Counted from the first letter of the stretch, positions 1 to 6,550 are shown. The stretch is 10,262 nucleotides of DNA from an uncultured Shinella sp. (GCA_946886325.1 CAMPIK010000050.1:1-10262); one strand, 5' to 3'. The notes: generated by a model not told the origin, from the letters alone. Numbers and translations: made by a program.

Positions 1-843
1 TCAGACACGGCCGCAATCGATCAACTGTCCGCCGAGATTGCGGCCTTGAAGGCTGAGGTTGCCGAGGCACCAGCGGAGACCGGAACAGTCGATCTCGCAC
101 CGATCGAAACCCGGCTGAGTTCGCTGGAACAGACAGTCGCTGCCGGCGCCAACGCACCGGATGCGCAAGCGGATCTCTCCGAGATCGAAGGCCGCATGGG
201 TACGCTCGGCGAGGAGATCGCGGCGCTTCGTGCCGAAATGTCGAAAATGACGTCTGCCAGCAACGATGCCGCCGCCGCCCTGACGGAACGCCTGGCGGCA
301 GCCGAAAAGAAGATGGAAGAGCCGCGCAGCGACGTGACGGTGGCGCGCGCCGTCGCCGCCTCGGCGTTGAAGACGGCAATCGACCGTGGCGGCCCCTTCC
401 TCGCTGAGCTGGAAGCCTTTGCCAGCGTCTCGCCGGATGATCCGGCCGTCGGCGGCCTTCGCGAGATCGCGACGACGGGCGTGCGCTCCCGCTCCGATCT
501 TGTCGGCGATTTTTCCGACGCGGCCGATGCCATCCTTGACGCGATCCACCAGCCGGGTGGCGATGCGGGCATCGTCGATCGCCTGCTGTCGAGCGCGAGT
601 TCGATCGTGCGCGTGCGGCCGGTCGGCAGCGTCGAGGGCGACAGCCCGGAAGCGATCGTCGCGCGGATCGAGAACAAGCTGCAGAACGGCGATTTCAAGG
701 GCGCGCAGATCGAATGGCAGGCGTTGCCGGAGGCGGGAAGCAATGCTGCCGCGGACTACAAGGCCGCGCTCGACCGCCGCGTGGAGGTCGAGAATTCCAT
801 CGGAACGATCGTCTCCGGCGCCATGACCCCGAACCAGGGCTGA
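1..843 (+). CDS. Mitofilin/Mic60-like inner-membrane protein, C-terminal part (5' end outside window)
   Basis: The frame is open from the first base, so the start and any N-terminal membrane anchor are missing; 280 residues are visible. Residues 1-110 are rich in Ala, Glu and Leu with heptad-like spacing and read as coiled coil. Residues 113-280 form a helical C-terminal domain that includes an IVRVRPVG segment near 202-209 and a DFKGAQIEW segment near 231-239, as in the COG4223/mitofilin proteins of rhizobia. Proteins of this family (alphaproteobacterial Mic60) sit in the inner membrane, face the periplasm and are linked to membrane curvature and contact sites. In alphaproteobacteria they are commonly encoded beside hemY, as here. 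The stop lies 10 bases before the hemY start, so the two are probably co-transcribed. The family call rests on recognition of the C-terminal domain and on context; a generic coiled-coil protein of the heme operon is the alternative. Confidence 0.8.
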   Translation, partial: SDTAAIDQLSAEIAALKAEVAEAPAETGTVDLAPIETRLSSLEQTVAAGANAPDAQADLSEIEGRMGTLGEEIAALRAEMSKMTSASNDAAAALTERLAAAEKKMEEPRSDVTVARAVAASALKTAIDRGGPFLAELEAFASVSPDDPAVGGLREIATTGVRSRSDLVGDFSDAADAILDAIHQPGGDAGIVDRLLSSASSIVRVRPVGSVEGDSPEAIVARIENKLQNGDFKGAQIEWQALPEAGSNAAADYKAALDRRVEVENSIGTIVSGAMTPNQG

Positions 844-853
844 GGAAAGCTTC

Positions 854-2536
854 ATGATCCGACTTCTCGTCTTCGCTCTCCTCGTTCTCGCGCTCGGCGC
901 CGGTTTCGCCTGGCTCGCGGACAGGCCCGGCGAATTGTCGATCGTCTGGGAGGGCCAGCGCGCCGACATGAGCCTCATGGTGGCAGCGACCGCCGTCGTC
1001 TCGCTCGTGGCGCTCGTCATGTTCACCTGGTGGCTGGTGCGCACGATCCTGACCTCGCCGCAGACGATCCAGCGTTATTTCCGCGCCCGCAAGCGCGACC
1101 GCGGCTATCAGGCGCTGTCGACCGGCCTGATCGCCGCCGGCGCCGGTGACGCGGCGCTTGCCCGCAAGATGAATGCCCGTACGAAGGGGCTTCTGAGCGC
1201 CGACCAGGAGCCGCTGATCCATCTTCTCGATGCGCAGGCGGCGCTGATCGAGGGGCGCCATGACGAGGCGCGGCGCAAGTTCGAGCAGATGGCCGACGAT
1301 CCGGAAACGCGCGAGCTCGGCCTGCGCGGCCTCTATCTGGAAGCCCGCCGTCTCGGCGCCAGCGAAGCCGCCCGGCAATATGCCGAGCGCGCCGCCGAAA
1401 AGGCGCCGAACCTGCCCTGGGCGGCCGAGGCGACGCTCGATTATCGCTCGCAGGCCGGCAATTGGGACGAGGCCATCCGGCTTCTCGACCAGGCCCGCAC
1501 GGCAGGAACCATCGAGAAGAAGGCGGCCGATCGCAAGAAGGCGGTTCTGCTGACGGCGCGCGCGATGGAGAAGTTCGACGCCGATCCGAAGGGGGCGCGC
1601 GACGACGGGCTGGCGGCGCTGAAGCTCGCCGACGGCTTCGTGCCGGCCGGCCTTATTGCTGCCAAGGCCTATCTGCGCGAGGACAATTTGCGCAAGGCGG
1701 CCTCAATCCTCGAAAAGCTCTGGAAGAGCGACGCTCATCCTGATGTGGCCCGGCTCTATGTCCGGGCGCGCAGCGGCGATTCGGCGGTCGACCGGCTGAA
1801 GCGCGCCGACAAGCTCGAGGCCTTGCGACCGAACAATGCCGAGGCGCTTTTTGCAGTGGCAGAAGCCGCGCTTGAGGCGCGCGAACTGGGTCGTGCCCGT
1901 GCCAAGGCCGAGGCTGCGGCTCGTCTTTCGCCCCGCGAATCGGTCTTTCTGCTTCTCGCCGACATCGAGGATGCCGAGACCGGCGACCAGGGGCGTATCC
2001 GCCACTGGATGAACCAGGCCCTGAAGGCGCCGCGCGATCCGGCCTGGACGGCCGATGGTGTCGTCTCGTCCGAATGGCGGCCGGTCTCCCCGGTCTCCGG
2101 CAGGCTCGACGCCTTCGAATGGAAGACGCCGGTCAGCCAGTTCGAGGGCGCGCTGGAACAGGGCGCGGCCAATGTGGCCGACGAGGCGATCCGCACCCTG
2201 CCGCCCATTGCCATTGCCGACAGGTCCAGGGACGTGCCCGACGAGGAACCGCCGGAGGCTCGGGAGGAGAAGCCGGTCGTCATCGAGATCGCCTCCGAAC
2301 CGGTGGCGGAGGTGCCTGTTGCGACCGTGGTCGTCGAGAAGCCGCCGGTGGAGAAGCCGGTTGCCGAGAAGGTGGCGGAACCCGTGACGAAGAACGGCAC
2401 GTCATCCGGCCTCGCACAGGCGAAACCGGCCAAGAGCGATGACGAGGAGGCGAAACCCTATTTCGGCATGCCGGACGATCCCGGCGTGAAGGACGAGACG
2501 AAGAAGGACGCAACCACCAATTTCCGCCTGTTCTAG
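854..2536 (+). CDS. hemY: HemY-type membrane protein with TPR repeats
   Basis: The product is 560 residues. Two hydrophobic helices lie at about 2-22 and 39-63, followed by a basic stretch (74-84) typical of the HemY N-terminal domain, then a long all-helical Ala/Glu/Arg-rich body (about 95-395) that reads as TPR-like repeats. A tryptophan-containing segment, WRPVSPVSGRLDAFEW (408-423), is followed by a Pro/Glu/Val/Lys-rich low-complexity tail and a short PDDPGV motif near 540-545. This is the proteobacterial HemY of heme operons, whose role is not settled (proposed scaffold or regulator of late heme synthesis). It is not the Bacillus protoporphyrinogen oxidase of the same name. The ATG is supported by a GAGGAAAG-like ribosome site that overlaps the upstream stop region, which suggests translational coupling with the mitofilin-like gene. 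Confidence 0.93.
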   Translation: MIRLLVFALLVLALGAGFAWLADRPGELSIVWEGQRADMSLMVAATAVVSLVALVMFTWWLVRTILTSPQTIQRYFRARKRDRGYQALSTGLIAAGAGDAALARKMNARTKGLLSADQEPLIHLLDAQAALIEGRHDEARRKFEQMADDPETRELGLRGLYLEARRLGASEAARQYAERAAEKAPNLPWAAEATLDYRSQAGNWDEAIRLLDQARTAGTIEKKAADRKKAVLLTARAMEKFDADPKGARDDGLAALKLADGFVPAGLIAAKAYLREDNLRKAASILEKLWKSDAHPDVARLYVRARSGDSAVDRLKRADKLEALRPNNAEALFAVAEAALEARELGRARAKAEAAARLSPRESVFLLLADIEDAETGDQGRIRHWMNQALKAPRDPAWTADGVVSSEWRPVSPVSGRLDAFEWKTPVSQFEGALEQGAANVADEAIRTLPPIAIADRSRDVPDEEPPEAREEKPVVIEIASEPVAEVPVATVVVEKPPVEKPVAEKVAEPVTKNGTSSGLAQAKPAKSDDEEAKPYFGMPDDPGVKDETKKDATTNFRLF

Positions 2537-2579
2537 CGAACGGGCGGTCGGCGGCAGGGCAAGCAACGGGGCGCGCCAT

Positions 2580-3068
2580 ATGTTCGAACGTTTGCAGCAA
2601 TTTCTCGCCGGTCTGGCGAGCAACGACCAGAAGCCGGCCTTCGACGTGGGCGATCCGCGCGTCGCCGTCATGGCGCTCTGCATCCAGGTCATGGAAGCCG
2701 ATGGCAAGGTTCTGGAAGTGGAGCGGCGGGCGCTCAGGGACCGTTTCAAGTCGCATTACGGCCTCGGCGAAGCGGAACTCGATGCACTGATCGCCGCGGG
2801 AACCGACGCGGAGAGCGAAGCCATCGATTTCTTCCGCTTCACCTCCGAACTGAAACGCCAGTTGACGGAAGAGCAGAGGATCGATTTGATCGGCCTGCTC
2901 TGGGAGATCGTCTATGCCGACGGGGAGCGCAGCGAAATGGAAGACCATGCGATCTGGCGCATCGCCGATCTGCTCGGCGTATCGGGACGCGAACGCATCA
3001 TGAAGCGCCAGGAAGTTGCCGGGAGGATTGGTGAAACCGGTGGGAGCGAGGAGAACGAGAGCGTCTGA
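2580..3068 (+). CDS. TerB-domain protein (tellurite resistance TerB family)
   Basis: The product is a small, acidic, soluble, all-helical protein of 162 residues. It contains the duplicated acidic signature of the TerB fold: VMEADGKVLEVERRAL around residues 37-52 (D41, G42, E46) and VYADGERSEMEDHAIW around 111-126 (D114, G115, E119, E121). In TerB-like proteins these acidic positions can bind metal. Single-domain relatives are common in proteobacteria that lack a tellurite operon, so a real role in tellurite resistance should not be assumed. No other ter genes are present in the window. The start is the ATG after a 43-base gap from hemY, with only a weak GGGG-type ribosome site. The stop is 3 bases before the next gene, pointing to co-expression with the amidotransferase. 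Family assignment is firm; function is unknown. Confidence 0.88.
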   Translation: MFERLQQFLAGLASNDQKPAFDVGDPRVAVMALCIQVMEADGKVLEVERRALRDRFKSHYGLGEAELDALIAAGTDAESEAIDFFRFTSELKRQLTEEQRIDLIGLLWEIVYADGERSEMEDHAIWRIADLLGVSGRERIMKRQEVAGRIGETGGSEENESV

Positions 3069-3071
3069 TCC

Positions 3072-3788
3072 ATGCTCCAGATAGTGCCTGAACAGGGCCG
3101 AAAGCGGCCCGTCCTGATCATCCTCCACCAGGAAACATCGAGCCCCGGCCGCGTCGGGCAGCTCCTGCAGTCCATGGGTTTTGCGCTCGACATCCGTCGC
3201 CCGGTGATGGACGATCCGCTGCCGCAAACGCTGGAGAACCATTCCGGCGCCGTTGTCTTCGGCGGCCCGATGAGCGCCAACGACGAGGAGGACTACATCA
3301 GGCGCGAGATCGACTGGCTCTCCGTTCCGCTTGCCGAAAACCGTCCCTTCCTCGGCATCTGCCTTGGCGCCCAGATGCTGGTGCGCCATCTCGGCGGCGT
3401 TGTCGGCCCGCATGTCGACGGCATGACGGAAATCGGCTGGTATCCGCTCGAGGCGACGCAGCAGGGCGCCGCCATGATGGACTGGCCCTCCATGGTCTAC
3501 CAGTTCCACCGCGAGGGCTTCACGCTGCCTGATGGCGCCGAACTGCTGGCGACCGGCCATCACTACGAGAACCAGGCCTTCCGCTACGGCGACAATGCGT
3601 GGGGCATCCAGTTTCACGGTGAACTGACGCTCGCGATGATGCATCGCTGGGTCGTGCGCGGCGCCCACCGCTTCGAACTGCCGGGCGCGCAGGTCGGACG
3701 CGCCCACCTGGACGGGCGCATGATCCATGACGCGGCCCTCCGCCGCTGGATGGCTTCCTTCCTGGATCGTATCTTCGAGCAGCCGTAG
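3072..3788 (+). CDS. Class I glutamine amidotransferase-like protein
   Basis: The product is 238 residues, a stand-alone class I glutamine amidotransferase domain. The nucleophile elbow FLGICLGAQML places the catalytic cysteine at residue 97. An upstream VFGGPMS segment (62-68) probably forms the oxyanion region. The His-Glu pair of the triad lies in GIQFHGELT (H182, E184). The usual FHPE is FHGE here, which keeps both catalytic residues. Such domains release ammonia from glutamine for a partner synthase, or act on gamma-glutamyl compounds. No synthase domain is fused, and it is not a full GuaA because the ATP pyrophosphatase half is absent. The substrate or partner cannot be read from the sequence. 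It starts 3 bases after the TerB-family gene with a poor ribosome site (GAGGAG about 18 bases upstream), so translation is probably coupled. The ATG is the most likely start; a nearby in-frame GTG at 3084 is possible. Confidence 0.9.
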   Translation: MLQIVPEQGRKRPVLIILHQETSSPGRVGQLLQSMGFALDIRRPVMDDPLPQTLENHSGAVVFGGPMSANDEEDYIRREIDWLSVPLAENRPFLGICLGAQMLVRHLGGVVGPHVDGMTEIGWYPLEATQQGAAMMDWPSMVYQFHREGFTLPDGAELLATGHHYENQAFRYGDNAWGIQFHGELTLAMMHRWVVRGAHRFELPGAQVGRAHLDGRMIHDAALRRWMASFLDRIFEQP

Positions 3789-3830
3789 GCAACGCGGCGG
3801 AAGGCGGCTGACGCTTCCCGACCCGGTGTT

Positions 3831-3840
3831 AAACATGTTT
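3831..3840. repeat. Perfect 10-base palindrome upstream of the yggT promoter
   Basis: AAACATGTTT reads the same on both strands. It lies 23 bases upstream of the proposed -35 element of yggT and 43 bases after the amidotransferase stop. It could be half of an operator, but short palindromes also occur by chance and no second copy is seen nearby. Confidence 0.25.
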
Positions 3841-3862
3841 GCCGCTTCAAGGCCGCGGAACC

Positions 3863-3891
3863 CTTGCTGCTTTGCCAAGCAATGGCTACAT
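3863..3891 (+). promoter_or_regulatory. Probable sigma-70 promoter of yggT
   Basis: CTTGCT (3863-3868), a 17-base spacer and CTACAT (3886-3891) match the Sinorhizobium-type consensus CTTGAC-N17-CTATAT at 4 of 6 and 5 of 6 positions. Transcription would begin near 3898, about 20 bases before the yggT start. This is the only clear promoter candidate in the 131-base gap, and it suggests that yggT and the DUF167 gene form a unit separate from the hemY cluster. Confidence 0.45.
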
Positions 3892-3908
3892 GTCTCGTCG
3901 AGAAAAAC

Positions 3909-3913
3909 TGGAG
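3909..3913 (+). promoter_or_regulatory. Ribosome binding site of yggT
   Basis: TGGAG ends 6 bases before the ATG at 3920. It decides this start over the in-frame upstream codons from 3839, which would add a 27-residue N-terminal stretch with no membrane or family character. Confidence 0.6.
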
Positions 3914-3919
3914 TCTTTC

Positions 3920-4216
3920 ATGATCGCGATCATCAACACGCTGCTGTTCATCATCAGCATCGCTTGGTTCATTGTCATCGCGTCTGCCATCTTCTCCTGG
4001 CTCTACGCGTTCAACGTCATCAACGCGAACAACCAGGTGATCGCGACGATCGGCCGTGCCCTCTACAACCTGACCGAACCGGTCTACCGGCCGATCCGCC
4101 GCATCCTGCCGGATTTCGGCGGCGTGGACCTGTCGCCGATCGTCGTGCTGATCATCCTGTTCTTCATCGAGCAGATCATCCGCAGCGTGGTCGCGCCGGC
4201 GCTTCTCGGCGCCTGA
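3920..4216 (+). CDS. yggT: YggT family small inner-membrane protein
   Basis: The product is 98 residues, the usual length for the single-repeat form. A hydrophobic helix spans about 3-30 and a second about 71-95. Between them lies the family signature LTEPVYRPIRRILPDFGG (51-68), then VDLSPIVVLIILFF. YggT proteins are integral inner-membrane proteins with a poorly defined role; links to cell envelope function, osmotic tolerance and division-site or thylakoid organisation have been proposed in different organisms. The start at 3920 follows a good ribosome site and a probable promoter. The TGA stop is in the same reading frame as the following DUF167 gene, with no other stop between them, so the two genes differ from a fusion by one codon. 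YggT and DUF167 (YggU) are neighbours in many bacteria, including Escherichia coli. Confidence 0.93.
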   Translation: MIAIINTLLFIISIAWFIVIASAIFSWLYAFNVINANNQVIATIGRALYNLTEPVYRPIRRILPDFGGVDLSPIVVLIILFFIEQIIRSVVAPALLGA

Positions 4217-4264
4217 GCCCTGGAGCGCGTTGCGGTTCGTGGTGACGGTTTCCTGCGCCTTTCC

Positions 4265-4534
4265 GTGCGCGTGACGCCGAACGCCGGTCGCGACGCCGTC
4301 GAAGACGTCGAGACCGGTGCGGACGGCAAGAGCTATCTGAGGCTTCGCGTGCGCGCCGTGCCCGACAAGGGTGCGGCCAACCGGGCGGTCGTCGCGCTCC
4401 TGGCAAAGCATGCGGGCGTTGCGAAATCCGCCGTCACGCTTCTTTCCGGCGAAACCCAGAGACAGAAAATCCTCCGGATCGAGGGCGACCCGGAGGATTT
4501 GATAGCTCGGCTCGGCGCGCCTTCGAAGCGCTGA
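4265..4534 (+). CDS. yggU: DUF167/YggU (UPF0235) family protein; true start uncertain
   Basis: From the GTG at 4265 the product is 89 residues. Family features are the VRVTPNAGRD-type N-terminal strand, the signature VRAVPDKGAANRAVVALLAK (about 29-48) and SGETQRQKILRIEG (about 61-74). The fold is a small alpha/beta domain of unknown function. The family's first strand normally has the form DGxxLxVRVTPxA. Here the residues matching it (GDGFLRLS) are encoded upstream of the GTG, back to about 4241. No ATG, GTG or TTG exists in this frame between the yggT stop (4214-4216) and 4265. The real start may therefore be the CTG at 4220, which gives 104 residues and lies 3 bases after the yggT stop. The GTG has no clear ribosome site. 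Family identity is firm; the 5' boundary is not. Confidence 0.82.
   Translation: MRVTPNAGRDAVEDVETGADGKSYLRLRVRAVPDKGAANRAVVALLAKHAGVAKSAVTLLSGETQRQKILRIEGDPEDLIARLGAPSKR
4467..4500 (-). terminator. Likely ppa terminator, embedded in the DUF167 coding region
   Basis: AAATCCTCCGG (4467-4477) and CCGGAGGATTT (4490-4500) form a perfect 11-base-pair inverted repeat with a 12-base loop. Read on the - strand, the hairpin is followed by TTTTCTGTCTCTG, as in intrinsic terminators. It begins 42 bases after the ppa stop. On the + strand the run after the stem is only TTTG, so it fits ppa better. The sequence also encodes part of DUF167. Confidence 0.55.
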
Positions 4535-4541
4535 CGGCCGT

Positions 4542-5075
4542 TTATTTCTGGGCGTTGTAGCGATCGACCGCCTCGAGGATCAGCCGCTTGGCGACGGTGA
4601 CGTCCTGCCAGCCGCCCATCTTCACCCACTTGCCGGGCTCCAGATCCTTGTAGTGCTCGAAGAAGTGCTCGATCTGCTTCAGCGTGATCTCGGGCAGGTC
4701 GGTGTAGTTTTCCACCTTGTCGTAGCGGCGCGTCAGCTTCGGCACCGGCACGGCGAGAATCTTCTCGTCCTTGCCGCCGTCGTCTTCCATGATCATCACG
4801 CCGATCGGCCGCACGTTGATCACGCAGCCCGGAATGAGCGGGCGCGTGTTGGCGATGAGAACGTCGATCGGGTCGCCGTCTTCCGAGAGCGTATGCGGCA
4901 CGAAGCCGTAATTGCCCGGATAGGTCATCGGCGTATAGAGGAAGCGGTCGACGATCAGCGCGCCCGCGTCCTTGTCCATTTCATACTTGATCGGATGGCC
5001 GCCGACGGGCACCTCGACAATGACGTTGACGTCGTCCGGCGGGTTCTTTCCAACGGAAATCGCATCGATACGCAT
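4542..5075 (-). CDS. ppa: Inorganic pyrophosphatase (family I, soluble)
   Basis: The product is 177 residues, the typical length of bacterial family I pyrophosphatases. It hydrolyses pyrophosphate to two phosphates in the cytoplasm with Mg2+, pulling biosynthetic reactions forward. Visible active-site features are IKYEMDKD (K30, E32), the YPGNYGFVP segment (52-60), the metal-binding EDGDPIDVL signature (65-73; D66, D68, D71) and D98/D103 matching the later aspartates of the Escherichia coli enzyme (D97, D102). The frame stays open upstream to 5195, but the ATG at 5075 gives the family N-terminus and has an AGGGAG ribosome site. It converges on the DUF167 gene with 7 bases between the stops and is divergent from the exported-protein gene. 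No convincing promoter could be picked in the shared upstream region. Confidence 0.98.
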   Translation of the reverse strand: MRIDAISVGKNPPDDVNVIVEVPVGGHPIKYEMDKDAGALIVDRFLYTPMTYPGNYGFVPHTLSEDGDPIDVLIANTRPLIPGCVINVRPIGVMIMEDDGGKDEKILAVPVPKLTRRYDKVENYTDLPEITLKQIEHFFEHYKDLEPGKWVKMGGWQDVTVAKRLILEAVDRYNAQK

Positions 5076-5080
5076 GAGTG

Positions 5081-5086
5081 CTCCCT
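5081..5086 (-). promoter_or_regulatory. Ribosome binding site of ppa
   Basis: On the - strand AGGGAG ends 5 bases before the ATG at 5075. It supports this start over longer in-frame options reaching 5195. Confidence 0.65.
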
Positions 5087-5217
5087 GAAATGCGGTGGAT
5101 TTTCGCCGCTTCGTAAAGCCAAAAGCGCTGCAACGCAACATGACTTTCGATCGAGGGCGATTTGGGCGAGGATGGAACGAAGAACGGCGCGTCATCAGCC
5201 GTCATGCGAAAAACCAT

Positions 5218-5223
5218 GGGAGA
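5218..5223 (+). promoter_or_regulatory. Ribosome binding site of the exported-protein gene
   Basis: GGGAGA ends 7 bases before the ATG at 5231. It favours that start over in-frame ATGs at 5204 and 5216, which would put acidic residues in front of the signal peptide. Confidence 0.5.
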
Positions 5224-5230
5224 GATAGAG

Positions 5231-5839
5231 ATGCGGACCCTGCTCCTTGCCGGCGGCTTGTCGATTTTGCTGGCAATGCCGGCGCATGCCAATGGAAGCG
5301 CTTATACCGAACGGGACCTCGACCGTTGCACGATCCTGTCGGAAACGGACGAGGGGCCGAGCGTCAGCATGAAATGCGCCGGCCACGGCGATCTTCCGGT
5401 CTACTTCAAGGAAGGCGACCTGCGGCAGAGCCAGGCCTACGGGCCGATCGGCAAGGCCTGGCTCGACGAGGCTTTCGAGACGTTCGGGCCGTTCAACCAT
5501 TCCAACGCCACGATCGAATGGCGTCTCGACGGTAGCGGTCAGCCGTTTGCCACCATCGTGCGCTGGTTCGTCTCGGACCCGGAAGCCGACGGCGAGGGGG
5601 AGACGCGATACGGACAGGTTCTCGTCGTCTCGACCGTAGCGACGGCGGACAATCCGACAAGCTGCGTTGCCGGCTATGTGGACGCGCTCGCCAACAAGGA
5701 TGCCAACCTTCTTGCGCGGAAGGTCGCCGACGAGGAGGCGCATGACTTTGCCTGCGGCGTCGGCGAGCCACGCTGGCATGGCGAGCGGGGTGCGCTTGCG
5801 GGCGAGCCGATGCGGCATCTGCCGGCCGCGGTGGAATAG
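5231..5839 (+). CDS. Predicted exported protein of unknown function, four cysteines
   Basis: The product is 202 residues. The N-terminus is a clear Sec signal peptide: M-R, a hydrophobic core (LLLAGGLSILLAMP) and an A-H-A cleavage site after residue 20. The mature part has exactly four cysteines (C33, C49, C145, C175), which suggests two disulfides in the periplasm. Noted segments are CTILSETDEGPSVSMKC near the N-terminus, a Trp- and Phe-rich middle (IEWRLDG, IVRWFVSDP) and a C-terminal GYVDALANKDANLLARKVAD stretch followed by FACG. I do not recognise a named domain; the sequence resembles hypothetical proteins of Rhizobiaceae. It is divergent from ppa and converges on the GNAT gene with 54 bases between the stops. 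No lipobox or membrane helix is seen beyond the signal. Coding status is well supported; function is unknown. Confidence 0.85.
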   Translation: MRTLLLAGGLSILLAMPAHANGSAYTERDLDRCTILSETDEGPSVSMKCAGHGDLPVYFKEGDLRQSQAYGPIGKAWLDEAFETFGPFNHSNATIEWRLDGSGQPFATIVRWFVSDPEADGEGETRYGQVLVVSTVATADNPTSCVAGYVDALANKDANLLARKVADEEAHDFACGVGEPRWHGERGALAGEPMRHLPAAVE

Positions 5840-5893
5840 GCCCGAAGCGGGTCGCGAGCTTTCGGATTCGCCCTTGTGCTTCAGCTTTGTGGT

Positions 5894-6400
5894 CTAGGAC
5901 CAGACGAAGCCGATCTTCTTCAGTTCCTTCTCGCCGAAATTCTCCATGCCTTCGGCAACGTCGAGACCGCCGGAGGAGCGGAAGAACCGGTCGGCCATTT
6001 CGCTGTCTTCCAGGCACCAGACGATCAGGCCCTCGCAGCCGAGCGACTGCAGCAACCGGCGCGCCTCGCCGAAGAGCATGCGGCCGAGCCCGAGCCCTTG
6101 GTACTCGGGCCGCAGATATATTTCGTAGATCTCGCCTTCCTGCGGCAGCGCGCGGGCGCGGTTGAGGCCGAGCGTCGCATAGCCCGCGACCGTTCCGGCG
6201 ACGTCGAGGACCAGAAGCGTGGCAGGCCCGCGCGTCGCCTTCCGCCACCAGGTCTCGCCGCGGCGGTCCACCATCTGGATCAAGGGCTTGTGCGGAATGA
6301 TGCCGCCATAGGCATGCAGCCAGGAGGCGCGGTGCGCCTCGGAAATGGAGCGGGCATCCTGTGGTTCGGCTCGCCTGACATCGATCGATAGTGTTTTCAT
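5894..6400 (-). CDS. GNAT family N-acetyltransferase
   Basis: The product is 168 residues, normal for a single GNAT domain, which moves the acetyl group from acetyl-CoA to an amine. The acetyl-CoA-binding motif is RPEYQGLGLGRMLFGEAR (about 97-114), with the Q-x-x-G-x-G core at Q101-G106, preceded by the strand EGEIYEIYL. The N-terminal strand VRRAEPQDARSISEAHRASW is also typical. The substrate cannot be inferred; candidates include small amines, peptides or protein N-termini. The ATG at 6400 gives the usual family start with a weak GAG ribosome site. An in-frame ATG at 6454 would add 18 residues; an AAGGGAGG stands directly against it with no spacer, which is unfavourable. The gene lies downstream of typA on the same strand but is separated from it by a strong terminator, so it probably has its own promoter. 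Confidence 0.9.
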   Translation of the reverse strand: MKTLSIDVRRAEPQDARSISEAHRASWLHAYGGIIPHKPLIQMVDRRGETWWRKATRGPATLLVLDVAGTVAGYATLGLNRARALPQEGEIYEIYLRPEYQGLGLGRMLFGEARRLLQSLGCEGLIVWCLEDSEMADRFFRSSGGLDVAEGMENFGEKELKKIGFVWS

Positions 6401-6495
6401 CGAAATGACTCTAACCCGGCACCGACTCCGCGAGAATCCCGGCTCATCCGGCATCCTCCCTTGCCCACAGGCAAGTTCCGAACGGTGTCCATGAG

Positions 6496-6524
6496 AGTTA
6501 ACGACTTTTTAACTTTTTCGACAA
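6496..6524 (-). promoter_or_regulatory. Possible promoter of the GNAT gene
   Basis: On the - strand TTGTCG, a 17-base spacer and TTAACT sit in the only A/T-rich patch of the gap between typA and the GNAT gene. The -35 is fair and the -10 is poor, so this is a weak call based partly on position. Confidence 0.3.
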
Positions 6525-6550
6525 GATGGCTCGCACCGGCACACACACGA

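Noticed and set aside
2580..3068. Tellurite-resistance function for the TerB-family gene
   Set aside because: Only the TerB domain is present; no terZ, terC, terD or similar genes are in the window, and single TerB-domain proteins occur widely without tellurite resistance.
3072..3788. GMP synthase (guaA)
   Set aside because: Only the glutaminase domain is present; the ATP pyrophosphatase and dimerisation domains of GuaA are missing and the gene ends cleanly.
3780..3810. CAGCCG ... CGGCTG inverted repeat spanning the amidotransferase stop, considered as a terminator
   Set aside because: Only 6 base pairs with a 19-base loop and no T-run after it.
2280..3878. 532-codon open frame on the - strand across hemY, the TerB-family gene and the amidotransferase gene
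   Set aside because: It is antisense to three well-supported genes and has the same shadow composition. No recognisable motif.
5890..5902. TGGTC-TAG-GACCA small inverted repeat at the GNAT stop
   Set aside because: Five base pairs with a 3-base loop and no T-run on either strand; too weak to call a terminator.
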